DNA of 64,000 bases from Vicinamibacterales bacterium (GTDB lineage Bacteria; Acidobacteriota; Vicinamibacteria; Vicinamibacterales; 2-12-FULL-66-21). The stretch is from assembly GCA_035699745.1 (NCBI GenBank), contig DASSPH010000034.1:1-64000 (forward strand). Reading direction: 5' to 3'. The translations under genes were made by a program, and so were the position numbers. Below are positions 17,295 to 25,772 of the stretch, piece after piece. The notes beneath the pieces are model-generated. The model worked only from the letters and a program-made list of their open reading frames with translations. It was not told where the DNA came from and searched no databases. Positions within the stretch are counted from its first letter, which is position 1; each line of letters opens with the position of its first letter.

Positions 17295-18386
17295 TCAACC
17301 GGCCTCGGCCTTGTCGTCGTCGATCTCCTGTGGGACGGACGGCTCCGGAGCGGCCGCCGGTGCGATCGCCTCGTCCGCGATCAGCCGGTCGGCGAGGAAC
17401 GCGTGCGCCGCGGCGTCGGCGCGGGCGAGAAGCGCCTCGAGCGGCGACCGCGGCGTCCACGACTCGCGCCGCTGCATCGCCGGGTAGCTGCCGTCCGCGC
17501 GGCGCGGCGCATAGCGGCACCAGAACCCGAGATGCCACAGCAGGAACTCGCGGACCCGGGCGAGGCCGTGATCGTCGGCGCCCCAGTGCGCCTTCGCGAG
17601 CGTCACGTAGCGGCGATAGAGAGCGACGCGATCCTCGGCGGAAGGGTCGAGATCGCCTTCCGTCGCTTCCCGGAACAACCAGGGTTTGATCAGCGCGCCG
17701 CGCGCCGACATCACCGCGGTGCAGCCGGTGGCGAGCCCGGCATCGATCTCGTGCCGGAACAGGAGGTCGCCGTTGCCGATGACCGGCACCGGCAGCGCCG
17801 CGGCGATTTCGCCAATCGCGGTCCAGTCCGCCGAACTGGTGTAGCGCGCGGCGCGCGTACGGCCGTGCACGGACACGGCGTCGGCGCCGCCCTCGACGGC
17901 CGCGCGCGCGACCTCGAGATAATTGCGATGCTCGTCGTTCCAGCCGAGACGAATCTTCACCGTGACCGGCGCGTGCGCCACCGCCCGCTTCATCGCCTCG
18001 ACGATGCGCCGGACGCGCCGCGGCTCGCGCGCGAGCGCGGCGCCGAGCCCCTTGCTGGTGAAGTAGTCGATCGGGCAGCCGAGGTTCACGTCGATCAGAT
18101 CCGCGCCGCGGGATTCGGCGAGCGCGGCGGCCCAGGCCATCTCGTCGGGATTGTTGCCGGCGAGCTGGACGCCGAAGAACCGCTCGGCCGGAGCGCGGCG
18201 GATCAGCGCGAACTCGCTGCGGCGCTTCTGCCGCAGCCGGCGCGCGACCGCCATCTCGCTCATCGTGACGCGCGCGCCGAGTTCCTGGCACAACTGCCGG
18301 TAAGGCAGGTTGGATCCCTTGGTCATCGGCGCCATGACGAGCGCCCCCTGCAGCGTCTCGCGCAGCCCGAGGTCCGAGGCCGTCAT
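17295..18386 (-). CDS. tRNA-dihydrouridine synthase family protein
   Basis: The 363-residue FMN-dependent TIM-barrel enzyme has ALVMAPMTKGSNLPYRQLC at the N-terminus, the Dus signature DVNLGCPIDYFTSKGLGAAL with likely catalytic C104, and VKIRLGW plus VSVHGRTRAARYT later. It would reduce a uridine in tRNA to dihydrouridine. GCPIDYFTSKG is closer to Dus3-like sequences than to DusA/B/C, so the target position is unclear. A charged C-terminal tail ends in DDDKAEAG. The start overlaps the acylase stop by four bases, so the two genes are co-transcribed. Confidence 0.87.
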   Translation of the reverse strand: MTASDLGLRETLQGALVMAPMTKGSNLPYRQLCQELGARVTMSEMAVARRLRQKRRSEFALIRRAPAERFFGVQLAGNNPDEMAWAAALAESRGADLIDVNLGCPIDYFTSKGLGAALAREPRRVRRIVEAMKRAVAHAPVTVKIRLGWNDEHRNYLEVARAAVEGGADAVSVHGRTRAARYTSSADWTAIGEIAAALPVPVIGNGDLLFRHEIDAGLATGCTAVMSARGALIKPWLFREATEGDLDPSAEDRVALYRRYVTLAKAHWGADDHGLARVREFLLWHLGFWCRYAPRRADGSYPAMQRRESWTPRSPLEALLARADAAAHAFLADRLIADEAIAPAAAPEPSVPQEIDDDKAEAG

Positions 18387-20536
18387 TCCGGGGTCCGTCC
18401 GGGACGATAGCGCGCGACCGCGCCCGCGTCCACGGCGCGACGGGTGAAGGCCACCCGCTTCATCTCGCCGCGCGCGAACATCGCCGCCTGATCCGCGTGC
18501 CACGGCGACGCGGGGTCCGGGCTCTGGCCGTAGGCGAGCACCGAATACGCCCGCGGCACGTCGGCGAACTCCACGGCGAGGACCCAGCCGTCCCCGCTGT
18601 TGGCGGAGAGCTTGCCGTCGGGATCGCGCGCGAACGTGAGGACGCGGAAGCAGCCCATCACGCCTGAGCAGCCGCCGACCGGCACGTCCACCGGGCCGCG
18701 ACGGACGCGATGCACCTCTCCCCACGCGACGTCCCACCGGCCGTGCCGCCGCGCGGTCTCCTCGACCGCCCAGCTGAACGCCTCGGCGGCGCGCGCCGCG
18801 TCCGCCAGTCCGCGCGGCGTGCGCAGCGGATCGGACTCCGTCCAGGGCTGCGCGAAGATCTCCTGCGGCGGCCGCCCTTGCGCGTAGCGCAGGAACCAGA
18901 TCTCGAACAGCGTCGCGCCGCGGCTCGCCGGCGCGGCGGTGTTGTTCCAGCGGCGCAGCAGCGCGATCGCGGACGCGACGTCGCCGGACGGCCTGGTGGC
19001 GCGCACCGCCGCGATCAGATCGCGCTTGACGCGATCGGCGAGCAGCATGCGGTAGCTGTGCTTCGCGCGGACCACGTCCTCGAGGCTGAACTTGCGGGTG
19101 CCGCCGACGAGTTGAATCGCGTGCTGACTCCGGAGCCGGAGCGACGGCGGCTCCATGTTCGGATACGCGTTCACCAGGTTCAGCCGCCGGTGCACGTTGG
19201 CGAAATGCGGCGAATCGTTCTCGTTGTGCACGTACCCGCGCGGCGGGTTGCGCACCTGCGGCAGCGCGGCGAACGGAATGTAGCGGGTCCACATGTCGCG
19301 CATCTCGCGCACCGCCGTCGCCGCGTCGTTCCCCGGCGGATGCGGCAGCAGCGGCAGCGCCGCGTTCCATAGATTGAAGATGTTGCCGGCACGGTCCGCA
19401 TAGGTGTAGTTCTGCGTCACCAGCGCCCGCAGGGTCATGGCGTCCTTCCACTGCGCGAACGACGCGGCGCGCATCATGCGCAGGAACTGCTCGCCGGCGC
19501 GGAACTCGCCGTCCCCGGCGGTGCGGGCGAGGAAGATCGTCCGCGGCGCGAGATGGACGACGCGGCCGAAGGGGGTCGACCACAGCTCCCGCGTCTCGGC
19601 CCGCAGCGTCTCGCCGTCTTTGTACTGAACCGTGTACGACTCACGCCGCAGCGGCAGCGACGCGCCGTCGAGCAGATAGCGATCCGCCGCATCGGGATCG
19701 CGATCGAGGGCGTAGAACTCGGTGAGATCGCCGCTGTTGCTGTTGGTCGTCGCCCAGCCGAGATGACGGTTGAACCCGCCGATCACGATCAGCGGCCCCC
19801 CGATCCGGAAGTCGCCGTAGAAATCGACCACCCCGGGCACGGTCACGTGCGCTTCGTAGTAGCCGGCGGTCCACGCCAGGTGCGGGTTGCGCAGCAGCAT
19901 CGCCTTCCCCGATTTCGTCCGGCTCGGCGCGAGCGCCCACGCGTTCGATCCGTCTTCGCTGCGCGCCGCATCTTCCTCGACGGCATCCGTTTCGGCGGCC
20001 GTCGCCGTCGGGAGCACGTTCATCGCCGCGAGGAATCTGCGCACGCGCGCGGGCGGCGGACCGTCGCCGATGTGCAGCGTGGCGACGTCGTAGCCGGAGA
20101 AGTCGGCGGGCATGCCGCCCGGGAACTGCGCCGGGTGCAGCGCGACGTAGCGGTTCACGCCGGCGGCGAAGCCGTCGTAGATGTCACGCGTCTCCTGATC
20201 GAGCAGGTGATAGGTCTCGATCGCGCGGGCCCGCGCCTGCAGGTTCTCGACGTCGCCGTCGAGCCGCGCCCGCCCTTCGAAGCGGGACAGCTCGCCGCGG
20301 GCGCCGAGCAGGCGCAGCCCCGTGCGCGATCCGTAGTCCTCCGACATCACCCACGCGAGCGCGTACCCGGCGGCGCGCAGGTTCTCGGCGCGGATGTGGG
20401 GCACGCCGTGCGCGGTGCGGATCACTTCGACCTGACGCCACAGCTCCGCCACCGGCGGCGGCGCGGCCGACGGGGCGACGGCGGCTAGGCTGCACGTCAG
20501 CGCAAAGGCCGCCAGCGCGAGCCGCGGGGGTGACAT
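18383..20536 (-). CDS. Penicillin-acylase-family N-terminal-nucleophile hydrolase
   Basis: The 717-residue precursor has a signal peptide (LALAAFALTCSLAAVAPSAA), an alpha region (about 30-190) and the autocleavage site DGSNAW with Ser197 as the new N-terminal nucleophile. The beta chain has RNPHLAW, FNRHLGWATTNSNSGD and YVHNENDSP. This fits the periplasmic penicillin amidase / acyl-homoserine-lactone acylase family. The natural substrate cannot be told: AHL, N-acyl amino acid or another amide. It begins at the ATG at 20536, next to a 10-base palindrome shared with a divergent small gene. Confidence 0.87.
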   Translation of the reverse strand: MSPPRLALAAFALTCSLAAVAPSAAPPPVAELWRQVEVIRTAHGVPHIRAENLRAAGYALAWVMSEDYGSRTGLRLLGARGELSRFEGRARLDGDVENLQARARAIETYHLLDQETRDIYDGFAAGVNRYVALHPAQFPGGMPADFSGYDVATLHIGDGPPPARVRRFLAAMNVLPTATAAETDAVEEDAARSEDGSNAWALAPSRTKSGKAMLLRNPHLAWTAGYYEAHVTVPGVVDFYGDFRIGGPLIVIGGFNRHLGWATTNSNSGDLTEFYALDRDPDAADRYLLDGASLPLRRESYTVQYKDGETLRAETRELWSTPFGRVVHLAPRTIFLARTAGDGEFRAGEQFLRMMRAASFAQWKDAMTLRALVTQNYTYADRAGNIFNLWNAALPLLPHPPGNDAATAVREMRDMWTRYIPFAALPQVRNPPRGYVHNENDSPHFANVHRRLNLVNAYPNMEPPSLRLRSQHAIQLVGGTRKFSLEDVVRAKHSYRMLLADRVKRDLIAAVRATRPSGDVASAIALLRRWNNTAAPASRGATLFEIWFLRYAQGRPPQEIFAQPWTESDPLRTPRGLADAARAAEAFSWAVEETARRHGRWDVAWGEVHRVRRGPVDVPVGGCSGVMGCFRVLTFARDPDGKLSANSGDGWVLAVEFADVPRAYSVLAYGQSPDPASPWHADQAAMFARGEMKRVAFTRRAVDAGAVARYRPGRTPE

Positions 20537-20542
20537 GCGCGG

Positions 20543-20552
20543 GAGTATACTC
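20543..20552. promoter_or_regulatory. Perfect palindrome GAGTATACTC in a divergent promoter gap
   Basis: The 63 bases between the acylase start and the divergent microprotein contain the perfect palindrome GAGTATACTC. It reads TATACT on both strands, close to the sigma-70 -10 consensus. It may be a shared bidirectional -10 element or an operator. No clear -35 boxes at 17-base spacing were found. Confidence 0.4.
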
Positions 20553-20599
20553 GCGCATCTTGCGGCGGCCCCCGATCCACCCGCAGGGAAGGAGGAGTC

Positions 20600-20743
20600 A
20601 TGAGCGAGCGTCAAGTGCTGGCGAATCAGGCGCGGATTCTGCGCAACCAGGCGGCGATCCTCCGCAACCAGCGGAAGCTCGATGAGGTGCTGCGCAATCA
20701 GAAGCGGATCGAGGCGAAGCTGGCGAAGCTGCTGGCCCGCTGA
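20600..20743 (+). CDS. 47-residue heptad-repeat (coiled-coil) microprotein
   Basis: This short gene encodes 47 residues built of near-perfect seven-residue units around NQ pairs (LANQARI, LRNQAAI, LRNQRKL, LRNQKRI), ending in a Lys/Leu-rich helix. A very strong ribosome binding site (GGAAGGAGGA, 20588-20597) precedes its ATG. The pattern predicts a parallel coiled coil with buried Asn. It lies 16 bases before the ABC permease, so it is probably the first gene of that operon. I recall similar short 'NQ' proteins in acidobacterial genomes, but no function is known to me. Confidence 0.7.
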   Translation: MSERQVLANQARILRNQAAILRNQRKLDEVLRNQKRIEAKLAKLLAR

Positions 20744-20759
20744 CCCGCGCGACACAGCC

Positions 20760-21530
20760 ATGGCTCCGCCCGCGCCACGGACAACGCTGCTGTGGCCTGT
20801 CGTCGCGCCGCTCGCGCTCGTCGTCGTGTGGGCCGGCGTGGCGTGGGCGCAGGTCTTTCCCCCGTCCCTCTTTCCGCACCCCTGGGACGTGGCGCGCGGC
20901 GTGTGGTTCGAGCTGTCGAGCGGGCGGCTGGTGATCGATGCGGTGGCGTCGCTGTTCCGCGTCTCGGCCGGGTTCATGCTCGCCGTGCTGCTCGGCGTGC
21001 CCGCGGGCCTCCTGCTCGGGCACTCGGCGCGCGCGCGTGCCGCGTTTCTCCCGCTGGTCAACTTCTTCAGAAGCCTGTCGCCCCTGGCGTGGATTCCGTT
21101 CGCGATTCTCTGGCTCGGTATCGGCGATGCGCCGGCGATCTTCCTGATCTTCATGGCGGCGTTCTTTCCGATCGTGCTGTCGACGGCGGCGGCGGTCGCG
21201 AACATTCCCAGCGTCTTCTTCCGCGTCGCGCGCGATCTCGGCATCGACGGGCCGGCGCTGCTCACCGGCGTGACGCTGCCGGCAATCGCGCCACAGGTCA
21301 TCACGGCCCTGCGCGTCGCCGCCGGCCTGTCGTGGCTCGTGGTGGTCGCGGCTGAGATGATCGCCGGACGCGACGGTCTGGGCTTCGCGGTGTGGGACGC
21401 GCGGAACGGCCTGCGCATCGATCTGCTGGCCGCGGCGATGCTGGCGATCGGCGTCATCGGCGCCGCGCTGGACCGCCTGCTCATGCAGTTGACGCGCATT
21501 CCGAGCGTTCGATGGGGGTACGAACGATGA
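20760..21530 (+). CDS. ABC transporter permease, NitT/TauT type
   Basis: The 256-residue inner-membrane protein has about six hydrophobic segments. It carries the BPD_transp_1 EAA-like loop in the form ARDLGIDGPALLTGVTLPAIAP, a TauC/SsuC-like pattern. FRSLSPLAWIPFAILWLGIG is also typical of that group. It pairs with the ATPase that follows (ATGA overlap) and with the binding protein after that. The substrate is undetermined: the family moves taurine, sulfonates, nitrate, pyrimidine precursors and others. The start ATG at 20760 lies 16 bases after the microprotein stop. Confidence 0.88.
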   Translation: MAPPAPRTTLLWPVVAPLALVVVWAGVAWAQVFPPSLFPHPWDVARGVWFELSSGRLVIDAVASLFRVSAGFMLAVLLGVPAGLLLGHSARARAAFLPLVNFFRSLSPLAWIPFAILWLGIGDAPAIFLIFMAAFFPIVLSTAAAVANIPSVFFRVARDLGIDGPALLTGVTLPAIAPQVITALRVAAGLSWLVVVAAEMIAGRDGLGFAVWDARNGLRIDLLAAAMLAIGVIGAALDRLLMQLTRIPSVRWGYER

Positions 21531-22276
21531 CGTCCGGGCCCCTCCTCCGCCTGGAACAGGTGACGGTGAACTTCGGCGCCGTGGAGGTCCTCGCCGGGAT
21601 CGATCTCGAGGTACGGGAAGGGGAATTCGTCGCCCTGGTCGGTCCGTCCGGTTGCGGAAAGACCACGCTGTTGAACGTGTGCTCGGGCTGGCTGTCGCCG
21701 GGCAGCGGGCGCGTGCACCGGCCCGCCCGCCTCCGCATGGTGTTCCAGCACGACGGCCTGTTCCCGTGGCTGACCGTGGAGGAGAACATCCGGCTCGGAC
21801 TCCGCCAGGTGCCGGATCGGATCGAGCAGGACCGTCGCACGCGCGCGTTGCTCGACTTGATCGGGCTTCCCGTATTCGACCGGACGTATCCGCATCAGCT
21901 GTCGGGCGGCATGCGGCAACGGGTTGAGCTGGCGCGCGCGCTGGGCGGGGAAACGCCGCTGCTGCTGATGGACGAGCCGTTCTCGTCGCTCGACTACCTG
22001 ACGCGCCTCAGAATGCGCCGTGAGCTGGCGCGGATCCTGCGCGAGCAGCCGCGGACGGTGGTGCTGGTGACGCACGATATCGAAGAGGCCGCCCAGCTCG
22101 CGGACCGCGTGCTGGTCCTGTCGGAACGCCCGGCGCGCGTGCGCGACGAAGTCCGGCTTGCCGTGGCGCGGCCGCGGGATCCGACGAGCCTCGAGGTCGT
22201 GCGGGCGGTGCATCGGATCCTGACCCGGCTGGGCCTCGAATCGGACGTCGATTCCGGACAAGGGAGAAGAGCATGA
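21527..22276 (+). CDS. ABC transporter ATP-binding protein, NitT/TauT type
   Basis: The 249-residue ATPase has Walker A GPSGCGKTTLL, Q-loop FQHDGLFPWLTVEEN, signature LSGGMRQRVELARAL, Walker B LLLMDEPFSSLD and H-loop VTHDIEEA. It powers the importer formed with the upstream permease and downstream binding protein. Its start overlaps the permease stop by four bases and its stop overlaps the start of the binding protein by four bases, so the three genes are made together. Confidence 0.92.
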   Translation: MTSGPLLRLEQVTVNFGAVEVLAGIDLEVREGEFVALVGPSGCGKTTLLNVCSGWLSPGSGRVHRPARLRMVFQHDGLFPWLTVEENIRLGLRQVPDRIEQDRRTRALLDLIGLPVFDRTYPHQLSGGMRQRVELARALGGETPLLLMDEPFSSLDYLTRLRMRRELARILREQPRTVVLVTHDIEEAAQLADRVLVLSERPARVRDEVRLAVARPRDPTSLEVVRAVHRILTRLGLESDVDSGQGRRA

Positions 22277-23319
22277 CCCGAATGGGTTCACCGTTCGTGC
22301 GCTGGACCGCGGGGGCCGTGGTCTTCGTCGCGGTCCTCGCCGTGCTGCGGCTGCAACCGTGGCAGCGCTCCCCGATCACGCCGCCCCCGGGATCCGGCGA
22401 CGGGGCGCGCGAGACACTGACCGTCGGATTCCTGCCCGTCACCTGTCACCTCACCTGCCCGGTCACCGACTTCGCCTCGAAGACGAGCCGGTCCACGCGT
22501 TTTGACTCGCAGCGGTTCACCGACTTTCCGACCGTCGTCGAGACGCTCAAGGGTGGACGGATCGACGCGACGTTCATGATCGCGCCGCTCGCGATGAAAC
22601 TGCGTGAGCAGGGTGTCAACGTAAGGATCGCCTATCTCGGACACCGCGACGGATCCACCGTCATCGTCCGCAAGGACCTGCCGGCCCGGACGCTGAAAGA
22701 CCTCGCGGGCCGGACCGTCGCGATCCCCAGCAAGTACAGCAACCAGTACCTGGTGATTCGCAAGCTGATGAAGGACGAAGGGGTCGACCCGGCGACGATC
22801 CGGTTCGTGGAACTGCCGCCGCCCGACATGCCGGGCGCACTCGCCAGCAAGGCGATCGACGCGTACTTCGTCGGCGAGCCGCACCCGGCGCGCGCCGAGC
22901 TCGACGGCTCGGGACGGGTGCTCTATCACGCCAAGGACATTTGGCCCAACTTCATCTCGTGCGTGCTCGTGGTGACCGATCGCCTCGTCGCCCGGCGGCC
23001 GGCCGTCGTCCGCGACCTGGTTCGCGGCATCGCCGAGAGCGGCGAGTGGGCCGACACGCATCGCCTCGACGCGGCGCGCCTGGTCGCGCCGTACTTCCGG
23101 CAGGACGAGTCCCTCCTTCGTTACGTGCTGACGCAGCCTCCGGATCGAGTCAGCTATCGGATGCTCACGCCGGGGGACCGGGAAATGCAGGCGATCGCCG
23201 ACATGGCGCTCGAGGCCGGTATCCTCGAGCGGCGGCTCGACGTCAGGCGCCTGGTCGACCGACAGTTCATCCCGGCCCAGATCGCTCCGGCCCGGATCGA
23301 CATGCCCGCTCCGCGCTGA
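22273..23319 (+). CDS. Membrane-anchored ABC substrate-binding protein with a C-x3-C motif
   Basis: The 348-residue protein has an N-terminal membrane anchor (about 11-28) instead of a lipobox. A periplasmic SsuA/NrtA-like domain follows. It opens with VGFLPVTCHLTCPVTDF, placing Cys58 and Cys62 at the first strand where ligand-contact residues normally lie. Later segments DLAGRTVAIPSKYSNQY and AIDAYFVGEPHPA match the NMT1/THI5-type family. The cysteine pair suggests metal binding, a thiol-sensitive ligand or a disulfide. The ligand is unknown. Confidence 0.8.
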   Translation: MTRMGSPFVRWTAGAVVFVAVLAVLRLQPWQRSPITPPPGSGDGARETLTVGFLPVTCHLTCPVTDFASKTSRSTRFDSQRFTDFPTVVETLKGGRIDATFMIAPLAMKLREQGVNVRIAYLGHRDGSTVIVRKDLPARTLKDLAGRTVAIPSKYSNQYLVIRKLMKDEGVDPATIRFVELPPPDMPGALASKAIDAYFVGEPHPARAELDGSGRVLYHAKDIWPNFISCVLVVTDRLVARRPAVVRDLVRGIAESGEWADTHRLDAARLVAPYFRQDESLLRYVLTQPPDRVSYRMLTPGDREMQAIADMALEAGILERRLDVRRLVDRQFIPAQIAPARIDMPAPR

Positions 23320-23522
23320 ATTCGACGCACATTCTCAGACACGAGCGGCACGCGGGTCTCGAGCGCCTCGCGCCGCCATCGCTCCTCTCGATCAGAGCCC
23401 ACCGACTGGCTGCGTCCTCAGAACAGGACATACGCGGCGATGAGGTGATTCGCCGGCGGTCTGCGCGTTAGTCAGTGAGGCGAAACCACCGCGCGTGTGG
23501 CGCAGATTTCCGGAGGCTCCTG

Positions 23523-24428
23523 ATGAGAGGTCACGTTCGACAAGTCGTCGTCGCAGCGCTGTTTGCGAGCGCGTGCATTTACAGTTCCGTCGGCTCCACG
23601 ACCACCGCCGCCGAACGGTCCTACTCCTATGTGTCGATCGACTACCCCGAGGCGACCGGAACGTCGCTTTCCGGAATCAACGCGCGAGGGGACATCGTCG
23701 GGAGCTACGTCGACAAGTCCGGCACGTCGCACGGGCTCGTTCTGCGCGACGGCGAGTTCACGTCGATCGACGTGCCGGGCGCGGCGGGAACCGATGCGCG
23801 CGGGATCAACCCGGCAGGCGACATCGTCGGCGGCTATTGGCTGCCGGGCGAGCCTGCGGCAAACATCCATGGTTACCTGCTCCGCCGCGACGGCAGGCTG
23901 GAGTACATCGATTTTCCAGGGCAGATCAACACGATCCCGCAGCGGCTCCTGCCGGACGGAACCATCCTGGGCTGCTATCACGGGACCGACATGATGATGT
24001 CCATGTACGGGATGTGGATGCGCGGCACGGCGTCGGGCGCGATCGAGCAGGACGCCTCGATGAACAACGGTGCGACACCCGACCTGCGCATCATCGCGGG
24101 ACTCTTTACCGACATGACCGAGCCCGCTCCGCGGGCGGCGTGGGGCTATGTCATCGAAAACGGTGTGTTCACGAAGTTCAGGGTGCCCGGCAGCAATCTG
24201 ACCGCGGTCTGGGACGTGGCGCCCGATGGAGCGCTCGTCGGGGTGTACCGCAATGCCGCCGGGACGCACGGCTTCCGGCTGCAGGACGGGGAGTACACCT
24301 CCATCGACTACCCGGCCGCCACCCTCACGCGGGCGTTCGGCACCAACGCCGCCGGCGACATCGTCGGCAACTACGTCAGCGCGGGCGTCGTCCATGGCTA
24401 TCTCGCGAGACGCACCGGCCGGCCGTAG
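23523..24428 (+). CDS. Secreted HAF-repeat-like protein
   Basis: The 301-residue protein starts at the ATG at 23523 (GGAGG nearby) with a signal peptide ending near STTTAAE. The mature part repeats a unit with GINARGDIVGSYVDKSGTSHG, then an FTSIDVPGA-type strand: GINPAGDIVGGYW, VAPDGALVGVYRN, TNAAGDIVGNYVS. This resembles extracellular HAF repeats, which form propeller-like beta structures. No catalytic residues are evident. It lies upstream of the FGE gene on the same strand with a 60-base gap, so co-transcription is possible. The 203-base gap upstream of it has no gene. Confidence 0.7.
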   Translation: MRGHVRQVVVAALFASACIYSSVGSTTTAAERSYSYVSIDYPEATGTSLSGINARGDIVGSYVDKSGTSHGLVLRDGEFTSIDVPGAAGTDARGINPAGDIVGGYWLPGEPAANIHGYLLRRDGRLEYIDFPGQINTIPQRLLPDGTILGCYHGTDMMMSMYGMWMRGTASGAIEQDASMNNGATPDLRIIAGLFTDMTEPAPRAAWGYVIENGVFTKFRVPGSNLTAVWDVAPDGALVGVYRNAAGTHGFRLQDGEYTSIDYPAATLTRAFGTNAAGDIVGNYVSAGVVHGYLARRTGRP

Positions 24429-24488
24429 CGGTGACTGCTGGCCACGAATTTGACCGGGGAGCAGCGTGGACATATCGTGTCGCGCAGG

Positions 24489-25634
24489 ATGACGCCACAC
24501 CACCCCGCGTGCACACGAACGGCAAAGCGGGCGCGGGGGGAACGCATCAGACGCGGACCGGCCGTCACGGCGTTCGCCCTGCTCATGACACTGCCGGGCG
24601 TGATCGGTGCCTGCCGCGGGAAGCCGGATCCGCACGCCGGACACGGCGCGCCCGCGGCCGGCAATCCCGCACAGACCGCGGCAGTCCGCGTCAACGCCAC
24701 CGCGGCCCCAGGCCCCGCGCCGGAAGGCATGGTCTGGGTTCCCGGCGGCACCTTCTATATGGGATGCGAAGGGTGCGGCATGCCCGACGCGCTGCCGGTG
24801 CATCTCGTGTCGGTCGAGGGGTTCTGGATGGACCGCGCGCCCGTGACCAACCTCCAGTTCGCGCGCTTCGTCAACGAAACCGGCTACGTCACGATCGCAG
24901 AGCGGCCGCTCGATCCGCGTGATTTCCCCGGCGTGCCCCAGGCCCAGCTCGTTCCAGGCTCCGCGGTGTTCCGCGCCACGGGCTCGGCCGTACCGCTCGA
25001 CAATCCTCTCCAGTGGTGGCGATACACGCCGGGCGCAAGCTGGAAGCATCCCGAAGGTCCCGGCAGCAGCGTGAAAGATCGCAGCAGCCATCCCGTCGTC
25101 CACGTCGCCTTCGAAGACGTGCTCGCGTATGCGAAGTGGGCCGGCAAGCGGCTCCCGACGGAAGCGGAATTCGAGTTCGCCGCCCGAGGCGGACTCGATC
25201 GGCAGAAGTACCCATGGGGCAACGAGCTGCATCCGGGCGGCAAGTCGGTCGCGAACATCTGGCACGGACGTTTTCCCGAGCGCGATCGCGGCGACGACGG
25301 GTTCGCGGGAACGTCGCCGGTGACGGCATTTCCGCCGAACGGATTCGGGTTGTACGACATGGGCGGCAACGTGTGGCAATGGTGTTCCGACTGGTACCGT
25401 CCCGACACGTATGCGTCCCGCCCGCAGAACGGCGCGCCCGCGACGGACCCGCAGGGCCCGGCCGACAGCTACGATCCGAACGAGCCCGGCGCGGCGAAGC
25501 GCGTGGTCCGCGGCGGATCGTACCTGTGCACCGATCAGTACTGTGCGCGGTATCTCGTCGGCAGCCGCGGCAAGGCGGAGATCAGCAGCGGCACGTCGAA
25601 CCTGGGGTTCCGTCTCGTGCGCGCGGGCCGCTGA
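24489..25634 (+). CDS. Formylglycine-generating enzyme (sulfatase-modifying factor), predicted lipoprotein
   Basis: The 381-residue FGE-sulfatase-domain protein has MVWVPGGTFYMGC at the start of the domain and FGLYDMGGNVWQWCSDW later. The C-terminal core is GGSYLCTDQYC, where Cys347 and Cys352 match the two catalytic cysteines of genuine FGE, followed by SSGTSNLGFR. FGE converts the Cys of CxPSR in sulfatases to formylglycine. The N-terminus has an Arg-rich stretch, a hydrophobic run and the lipobox-like VIGAC, so it may be a lipoprotein. It lies beside four sulfatase domains. The start is uncertain: a TTG at 24450 is also in frame. Confidence 0.85.
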   Translation: MTPHHPACTRTAKRARGERIRRGPAVTAFALLMTLPGVIGACRGKPDPHAGHGAPAAGNPAQTAAVRVNATAAPGPAPEGMVWVPGGTFYMGCEGCGMPDALPVHLVSVEGFWMDRAPVTNLQFARFVNETGYVTIAERPLDPRDFPGVPQAQLVPGSAVFRATGSAVPLDNPLQWWRYTPGASWKHPEGPGSSVKDRSSHPVVHVAFEDVLAYAKWAGKRLPTEAEFEFAARGGLDRQKYPWGNELHPGGKSVANIWHGRFPERDRGDDGFAGTSPVTAFPPNGFGLYDMGGNVWQWCSDWYRPDTYASRPQNGAPATDPQGPADSYDPNEPGAAKRVVRGGSYLCTDQYCARYLVGSRGKAEISSGTSNLGFRLVRAGR

Positions 25635-25692
25635 GACGCGCCAACAGCTGCCAGCTTCACCGAGACGCGCCGACGGCAGCCGGCACGAGGGT

Positions 25693-25750
25693 CACCAAAT
25701 CACCAAGACAAAACCAAACGTCTTCGTGGCCGCTGCGGTCTTCGTGGCCG
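25693..25750. repeat. Degenerate CACCAAG / CTTCGTGG intergenic repeat
   Basis: The 138-base gap between the FGE gene and the convergent double sulfatase contains CACCAAAT-CACCAAGAC units. These are followed by two copies of TCTTCGTGGCCG, 18 bases apart. The two halves are imperfectly complementary (CACCAAG against CTTCGTGG), so the transcript could form a weak hairpin. It resembles dispersed short tandem repeats seen between genes in related genomes. A terminator role is possible but there is no U-tract. Confidence 0.45.
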
Positions 25751-25772
25751 CCGCCGTGGCGCGTTTCAGCGT

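Noticed and set aside
18383-20536. Penicillin acylase as an antibiotic-related enzyme
   Set aside because: The family name is historical; most environmental members act on other amides and nothing here points to penicillin.
20760-22291. Extension of the acylase frame through the ABC transporter genes (1302 codons)
   Set aside because: The acylase signal peptide begins at 20536; the upstream part is antisense to an intact permease and ATPase.
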